Positions 57,401 to 64,000 of a DNA stretch of 64,000 bases are shown here, in pieces. The stretch spans positions 9,552,675-9,616,674 of the forward strand of contig CM063247.1 of assembly GCA_032158295.1 (NCBI GenBank), read 5' to 3'. The position numbers were made by a program, and so were the translations under genes. Under the pieces are notes generated by a model that saw only the letters and a program-made list of their open reading frames with translations, was not told the origin of the DNA and did not search any database. How positions within the stretch are numbered: the stretch's first letter is position 1; each line of letters opens with the position of its first letter. The stretch comes from Pycnopodia helianthoides. Taxonomy: Eukaryota > Echinodermata > Asteroidea > Forcipulatida > Asteriidae.

Positions 57401-58459
57401 CACATTGGGCGACTTGGGTTGAAAGGGCTGTGTTGTCATGATCTAAGCAGGCCTGTGGCTGTAAATGAAACTATAAACTCTAACCCAGTCCCTGCACGTG
57501 CGTGCGCTCTGTCCTTAGATTTGGTTATAGAAGGGGGGAGCACGAAATATGTAAATTGAACATCGCGCGTGCGCACTCTCCCTACTGGTGAAAAGGAGTG
57601 AATACCAGTGCGTCTGATGGGAAAGGTACATTCCATGTAGAGCCACAGACCTGCTTTGATCATGGCGACACAACCCCGTTAAGTAGACATTCAGTTTAAA
57701 ACACTACCTTTTAAAAACATTAAATAATTTTTTTTTTTTTTTACAATTTGACGTACATTGATTTGACGTGTAAAACTGTTTTTCAGTGTAATCTTTGGGG
57801 GAAAGGGATGAAAAGGTCGCATTGTAACTCATTGTAAAGAATGATACAATATTGAAATAAATAAATGCTTTCGTACACGTGCTTGCTTGTTAACAAGTTT
57901 GAGAGCTTATTTTTCAGTTTTTCGAATTATAGTTACTTTGAGTACACGTGTTGAAAATTGTAATTTTCCTTGTGGTGATTGTTTTCTTATTTTCAAAAGT
58001 GACACTGGTCTGTGACAACAGCACGGCAATGACTTAGGGGGCCAAGTCTTTAACACAAAATATTCTCAATTCTATCATTTGTTTTTTATACAACAAAACT
58101 ATCTTCTGTACTAATTAATTTTATGGTGGGTTTTTCGATCCATACATTCCGAAAATCAACCTTTTGCCCCCCAAACAATCTTTTCAGAAGGAAATAGCTG
58201 ATGTGAACTTTTATTCGGCCATGACCCCTGTTTGACCTTGCCTTCCGGTTTAAACAGGGAGTTCAAATAAATCATCTTTGTTCCGATTATTTATAAGGTT
58301 TCAAACAATCGGGGTAATTTTGTTACATTGATCCGTGGTATTAAAAGATGGGTGAGTCTATTTTGTTTTCTTTTATATTTCTTTGATACCATTACGAATA
58401 CTTAGTTTCAAAGATTTTGTTTCCTTTATTTTTTATTGAATTTGGGGGTGAAAACAAAA
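54454..58459. other. Downstream of gene B: 3' UTR candidate and intergenic DNA
   Basis: No further exon. No AATAAA seen close to the stop; AATAAATAAA at 57856-57865 is the clearest candidate poly(A) signal but would imply a 3.4-kb UTR, so it may be unrelated. G run at about 55807-55818. Open frames on the minus strand (54824-55372) have no domain. Confidence 0.35.
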
Positions 58460-58533
58460 TTGACAACAGCAGGATTTGAATCTGCGACCCCCAGGTTTAC
58501 GTATTGGTGCTCTACCAACCGAGCTAAGGAGCC
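58460..58533 (-). repeat. tRNA-Thr(CGT)-like SINE head or tRNA pseudogene
   Basis: Minus strand: GGCTCCTTAGCTCGGTTGGT, AGAGCACC, ACGTAAACC, GGGGGTCGCAGATTCAAATC. It resembles tRNA-Thr, but the anticodon stem has lost a base and mispairs. The following GTCAATTTTGTTTTCACCCC resembles the SINE 3' part elsewhere in the window. Confidence 0.6.
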
Positions 58534-59458
58534 CTATATGGTCTTCCTGTTTGTCGATATTTTTTGTTCGGGTCGACGTTTATGATACAACCTACCCACT
58601 CAGTCTCCCTTGTGGCTTACTACTTTTTGTTGTAGCTTACAAAATACATGGCTCAGTAAAATGCACGCACCACGTCCATGGTTATTTTGAAGGGAAAAAC
58701 ATCTTCTAAAGTAGCAAAGCTTAGAAACAGCGTACAATGTTGTTTTTGTCCCGTCAGGTGTTGCCATGCATCTCGCAAATTCCCGGCATTCTATGAACCA
58801 AGACTGCCAAACTATTATGCAAACTCCGTTGTTATGCAAATGAGAAGTCTTCTTTTACCTGAATGCAAACACTATGTTTACGACGGCAGCTAGTGGTCGA
58901 AACGCATGCTGCGGTTCTAAACGGGTGTACACTGGACATGGCTCCACACTTGCTGGTGTACTAAGTCAAAAACCGCTCTTTTTGTCTTCTTACTACAAAG
59001 CCAAGGAGTGCTTTTGGATTTATTTTCGAAGCAGACTCCAATTTGTAGTATTTGCTTCATTAAGTCACCATGGATTTGGGTACTGAAGACTGCGACATTA
59101 CCGACATTGATGTTGAGCTGTAAAAATACCTCTACAACGGGATTATTTTTACGTTGAACTTTCAGTTTCTTCGTGAGCTCCATTAAGGTTAGCCTCAATT
59201 CAACATGTATGCCTTGTGACAGCGGGATGACATTTAAAGAAAAGGTGAATAGGAAAGTAGTACAGAACATCGTTTCCCTACCAGAGAAGACGAATCCAGC
59301 CCGGGGAACCAGAGCTGCAATACCCGGCCAAGCAGGGGTGGCTGCTGCCACTGTGTGTGTCAATAAAGTCCACGGACATGAAAGGTAAAGAACCTTTGCG
59401 AATGCTGTTGTCGTAATTAAATTATTTATGTATTTAAACAAGCGAAGAAACAAAACAA
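58534..59458. other. No supported gene
   Basis: A 196-codon frame on the minus strand (58917-59507) has no recognised domain. The stretch is less AT-rich than its surroundings and could be an old insertion. Confidence 0.35.
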
Positions 59459-61180
59459 AAAATTGAGGGGGAGGGCACAAGGAGATGCAATATTTTAGGG
59501 GGCACAATTGTCATTTAAAACTGTAGTTTCCGTTAGCCTTTTTCCTAAACAAGCCCCTTTTCAGCGCTTTTGTTATGTAATTTACTAATTTTTGTAGAAT
59601 AATCAGCGCCAAAACTGGGGTGAAATTTTAGGGGGCACAAGGGGGTGTACCATTTTTTTGGAGGCAAAATAAATGTGTAGTTTCCGTTTGCATTTCTCTT
59701 AAACTAGCCCCTTTTCAGCCCCAAAACAAATACAATGGTGTGTCGTCAGAGTGCGTAGAGTGACTGGCTTAGAATAGTCCTAGATATTCACTAGCTTGTT
59801 TAAGGAGTTTCCTGAAAACGATTATTTTACTTAAATATTTACTTTTGTTGCAATTTTTCATTTCTATATTTTTATTCGGGTTTTTTATTTTTGTTTTATT
59901 TATTTATCTTTGCAAAGTTGATCCAGCAAAATTTCCAACTGTAACCTGGCGAGAAAAACGAAAGGGAAAAAAATATTCAATTTAACCCTTACAGGACCGG
60001 GCTTCTTTTTTGGGGGGGGTCGGGGACCATGATTCCCCCCGACTATTTTCCAAAGTTCTCGATCGATTTGTATGAAAATAATTCAAAAAGTTACAGCTAA
60101 TGGAGTTTTTTTTTTGGGGGGGGGAGTCTTTTTCTTTCTGTTTTTTTTTATTTACGGGGCCAAAGTGCCCCTTCCCCATCGTATTTCCCAAGGCTCTATT
60201 CGGTCGATTATTATGAAGCTAGCCACAAATGTTCATTCCGAATTTAAATTTTGTTTTATCAATTATTTGTCAAAACACGTAATTTCCCAATTGTTTCCGT
60301 ATGTGTTTGTCCATTTGCCATATTTTTAAATAATCAATCACTTGACAATGAATATTATTACTGGGATCACCGTTGAAGACGCTATAACTGTTTATCAATT
60401 TTTTTGAGAAACCTGTATTTCTGTCCTTTTAAAAGTTGATGTTCCCGCCAACTTGTAGAGCCCAGGGTGCAGTGATGAGGCCTGTTGGATGATTCTTATG
60501 AAATAATTTCATTTATACAAATTTAACATAGATTGAACCTCTAAAAACTGGCTGACAACACACAAAAAATCAAAGATTGTCGCCTGATATGGCGGCCATT
60601 TTAATTCCAACAATGCTTTTAACACAATCACTTGACACATCACTGCCACTTTCTTGGGGAAAAAACAATTGAAAATTTAAATAACACATCACTTAAAACG
60701 TTTAAATCGTTTAACCCAAGGTCAAAAAAGGTTGTCATGGTAACAGCTAACGCCAGACAACATCTATGTGTATGGCCATTGTTATATCGGCAAAAATATA
60801 TTTTGGGACACATCCCCCCCCCCCCCTCCCGCCGCTCCTGTTATCTCAAACAATTCAGTGAAATTTACTAAATTTAAGACAACTTCTAGATATCTAATCT
60901 CAATCTGCAATTGTGTGTCCTCAAGGTGCGCTGAGTAACTGACTTAAAATAGCCATATATTTTCATTAGCGATTTTTGAGGGGGTCCTCTAAAACAATTT
61001 ATATAAATTAGTTTGTTTATTTACCTTGTTGGATTTTGTAATCATCTATTTATTTTATTATTTATTTTTCTTTGAAAAAAATTGCCGCAAATTTTCAAGA
61101 CGTAAAATCTTGGATACATAAATTGTTGTTGCAAGTGTAACCCGCGGAAAAATATAGAAGGAAAAGGAGCGACGAAACAG
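59459..61180 (+). repeat. Diverged internal duplications
   Basis: GGGGGCACAA..G(A/G)TG...CTGTAGTTTCCGTT...AAGCCCCTTTTCAG occurs at 59459-59575 and 59618-59725. A further block (GTGCG..GAGT.ACTG.CTTA.AATAG..) occurs at about 59745-59990 and again at 60925-61180. Confidence 0.6.
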
Positions 61181-62462
61181 GTTACTTTTTTATATTTTTG
61201 TTATTATTTGTTATCAAAGAGTCTCAAATTCTTTTGAGATATCGAATTGCCAAAGTGGAGGTTTCAGAAGGGCTTGGGCCAGGTAAACGAGTGCTTTGAT
61301 GACAGGTACTCAAATCTTATCCAAGTGAAAACGTTTTGGTGTGGAGTTGCATAGAAGAACATGATATTGGAGATTGAGGCCACATGCCAGTAAAAATGCA
61401 TAGTCTGTAAGCCCACCGTAATAAATAAGGTGTTGTGTAGAAGTTATGTTTATTTTTTATCATGGTGATTTTTGCTCACGCTTAATATAGTGATGGAGAC
61501 CAGGGAAGCAAACTTGAGTCAGACTTTGTTGCATTGAGGAATTAGTATTTAAAAAAGCTTGGTTTGTCTTGTCTTTCAGATCTTTTCACCGACTCTGGCT
61601 GACCAGTGAAGTTGAGGTTTGGTTGTGTGGTAATATTGACTGTGGCTCTACTCTGGCTGATCCATGAAGTTGAAGGTTTCTTTGGAGTGTGTGGTATTGG
61701 TTTCTGACGATGTGGAGTTCTACAAAGGTAGGACAAGATCTTGGGGACATCTAATGGTAAGAGAAGATCTAACCCAATTCCCTCCCCAATGATTTTCTGC
61801 AGGAAGCTCGACTTAGTACTTGTTGATGTTGTCAACTTGTATGGTTTTTCTGGTGATGTGAACAATCTTGAAGGTCTTTTCCATGTATGGCATATTGGTC
61901 GTGGCCAGTGATGCCTCTTCCTTAGGTTTGGATTTCATTTCACATGGCCGACTTTCCCGGGGAAGACTCGAACTATAGTTCTTCATTGACATGTTAATAT
62001 TAATAAAATATTGCCTAAAACCGTGTTAGATATTAGACAACACTTATTAAATTACTAAAATAAGATAGGGTATTTTAAGGAGCGCAGCTCCACATTTCCC
62101 TTTTAGTTTTATATGTAAAAGAAATAATGAATAACCACCTCATTTACTCAACATCGGTATTGTTTAAAACACATAAGTTTTGTTTTGATAAAATCACAAT
62201 GAACCCTCAGGACACACAACTAGAGATCGGACTCGAGCACGCCTTGTGGCTGTTCTTTCGTTCGTTCATGCAAAGACAGGGAACAAATAATTCGCACTAT
62301 ATCTTAAGACATACCGGGCATTCTTAAACAAAACAAGAAAGGTTTCATAATCTTTTACTATTTCATAATAATAAAATACCAATATTTTTTTCAAAGTTTA
62401 AAGGATTCAAACTAGGTAACCTTAGACCATAACAATGGCTGATAAAGTAATCACACTAAATT
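61181..62462. other. Intergenic: no gene recognised
   Basis: A short repeat of CTCTGGCTGA(C/T)C..TGAAGTTGA lies at 61591 and 61650. Otherwise nothing seen. Confidence 0.4.
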
Positions 62463-63125
62463 CCTGTAGTCTGAAAAATCAGTTAGAAATAAAATAGTTT
62501 ATTAGCGATCAGTTGTATAGTCTCTTGATTTTGGAATATTAAACTGAATCAAATTTAGTAAAGCTAAATTAATCTGTTTATGTTCCTGATCTACGAGCTG
62601 TACAACAACTGAGTTTATTCATTCTCAGTCAGAAGAAAAGCGCTTGCATTCTTTTAGCTAATTAAACTTGTAATCTGAAAAAGAAGAAAGTCAGTTAGAG
62701 ATAAAATATTTTGTTAACAATCAGTTGTATAGTCTCCTGATTTGGGAATATTAAACCGAATCAAATTTAGTAAAGCTAAATGAATCTGTTTATGTTCCTG
62801 ATCTACGAGCTGTACATCAACTGAGTTAACTCATTCTAAGGCGTGAATAGCACCGACCTACATTCTGTCAGTTTTTAATCTGATGAATTATCATTAAAAT
62901 ATTTCTCCTGTAGTCTGAAAAAGAAGGAAAGTCAGTTAAAGATAAAACTAGGTTTTTTTTAAGCCAGTTGTATAGTTTTTTATTTGGGAATAATAAATTG
63001 ATTCAAAAATTTAGTAAAGCTAAATGAATCTGTTTATGTTCCTGACCTACGAGCTGTACATCAACTGAGTTTACTTATCAGTCAGAACAGCGCCTGCGTG
63101 CTTCAGCTTATCAAACTTAGGAAGC
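62463..63125 (+). repeat. Three-unit tandem repeat of about 220 bp
   Basis: Each unit has AGTCTGAAAAA.AAG..AGTCAGTTA, CAGTTGTATAGT, TTTAGTAAAGCTAAAT, AATCTGTTTATGTTCCTGA and ACGAGCTGTACA(A/T)CAACTGAG in order. Units start near 62463, 62680 and 62915. Confidence 0.85.
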
Positions 63126-64000
63126 ATCATTCCATTATCTCATTAAAAAAGTGAATCAACGCAAAGATTTGAGTTTGGAAAGACAATGCTGCAAAGTTTA
63201 TATCCTTGTATATAGCAAAGTGTAAGATAGGGTATCTATCCATTCTCAATTCACGGCGTTTATAAAAAGCAAGCCTAAAACAAAGAGAAAAAAGAGAAGA
63301 AGCTCATCGCTGTTGCTAATGATGAAGCCTTAATTGTGCAGAAGGAGCAATCTTAAAAATACCAAGGTATGTATATAGTAAATGGTGAGCTACCATCAGG
63401 CTTATAATAAGAAGTGTAGGCCTAGGTTTTTTTTATTGAACAGATTTGCCGCCATAGACTGTCGCTGAATTGTGTCGAAGAACTTATACTTAGCTCTGTC
63501 GACGGATGAGACACCACTACATGGCATTGCAGAAAAGTGTAAAGGTCAAGGTCAGGTAAGGTCAGATATACAACAAATCTCCTTTAGCTTTTAACAATAT
63601 TTTTTCCACAGCTTTTAACCCTTTTTTGTCCTCCAAAGCTTTCACATTGTTTTCTTCCATAGCTTCTAAACCTTAGGCTGCAGTGTTTTGAGCCAAGACA
63701 ACTGTTTTTCGACTGAACAGCGAAGTGATTCTGCTAGATCTGGAAAACCGGTTTGAGAGAGGAGACAAACTTCGTAAGTTATGCATGCAGACAGTTTATA
63801 GAAAAAGGTCGCAAAGTCAGATCATTCCGAATCTAGCTTTTATACAAAAAAAACCCTTTCTTTCTCTTTGATCTGATTCCCGGCTTTAAAAGCACTCGGG
63901 GAAAAAATACAAAATTTAATAATTCTCCCCGAACATTTACTTCTGTAGTAGAGCAGTCAGGCTTTTATAGAGTTAAAAGGGGACTTACATGGTTTGTAAC
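63126..64000. other. Right edge: no gene recognised
   Basis: AT-rich sequence without supported exons or repeats. Confidence 0.4.

Noticed and set aside
58917..59507. 196-codon minus-strand frame
   Set aside because: Longest single frame but without a recognisable domain; runs into repeat sequence at 59459.

Overview
The window looks like nuclear DNA of an invertebrate deuterostome, most likely an echinoderm and probably a sea star. It is AT-rich, with short GT-AG exons in long introns, many short TTAA-bounded inverted-repeat elements of a type I associate with asteroid genomes, and tRNA-derived SINEs. The species assignment is inference. No bacterial, organellar or CRISPR features were seen.

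The only well-supported genes are two paralogous receptor tyrosine kinases, head-to-tail on the + strand. Gene A (11-17937) enters from beyond the left edge: 14 exons are present (equivalents of exons 3-16 of gene B), about 694 codons. Gene B (38723-54453) appears complete: 16 coding exons whose phases all join, giving a 755-residue protein. Both have two fibronectin-III-like ectodomain modules joined by a 45-nt exon carrying a C-Y-x-E-T...F-C motif, one transmembrane segment and a cytoplasmic kinase. Both have HGD instead of HRD in the catalytic loop and WVSLETN in place of the usual WMAPES/WMALES. Exon phases match throughout and seven exon lengths are identical. The kinases are close (52 of 60 residues in exon 12 by hand count), while the ectodomains share little beyond framework residues.

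Layout: 1-17937 gene A with its introns full of MITEs, foldback elements, a minisatellite and SINEs. A TIR-bounded palindromic array (17877-18300) sits at the C-terminal end of gene A. 18301-38575 is intergenic: a direct tandem duplication of about 4.83 kb (19764-24598 and 24599-29422), a degenerate TTAGGG-type array (29690-30015), then SINE fragments and MITEs. 38576-54453 is gene B. 54454-64000 has no gene I can support; it holds diverged internal repeats (59.4-61.2 kb) and a three-unit tandem array (62.46-63.13 kb).

The most noteworthy points are the HGD-variant receptor pair with fast-diverging ectodomains, the element that now supplies or interrupts the end of gene A, the large tandem duplication (real, or an unmerged haplotype), and a related set of TTAA-flanked MITE families.
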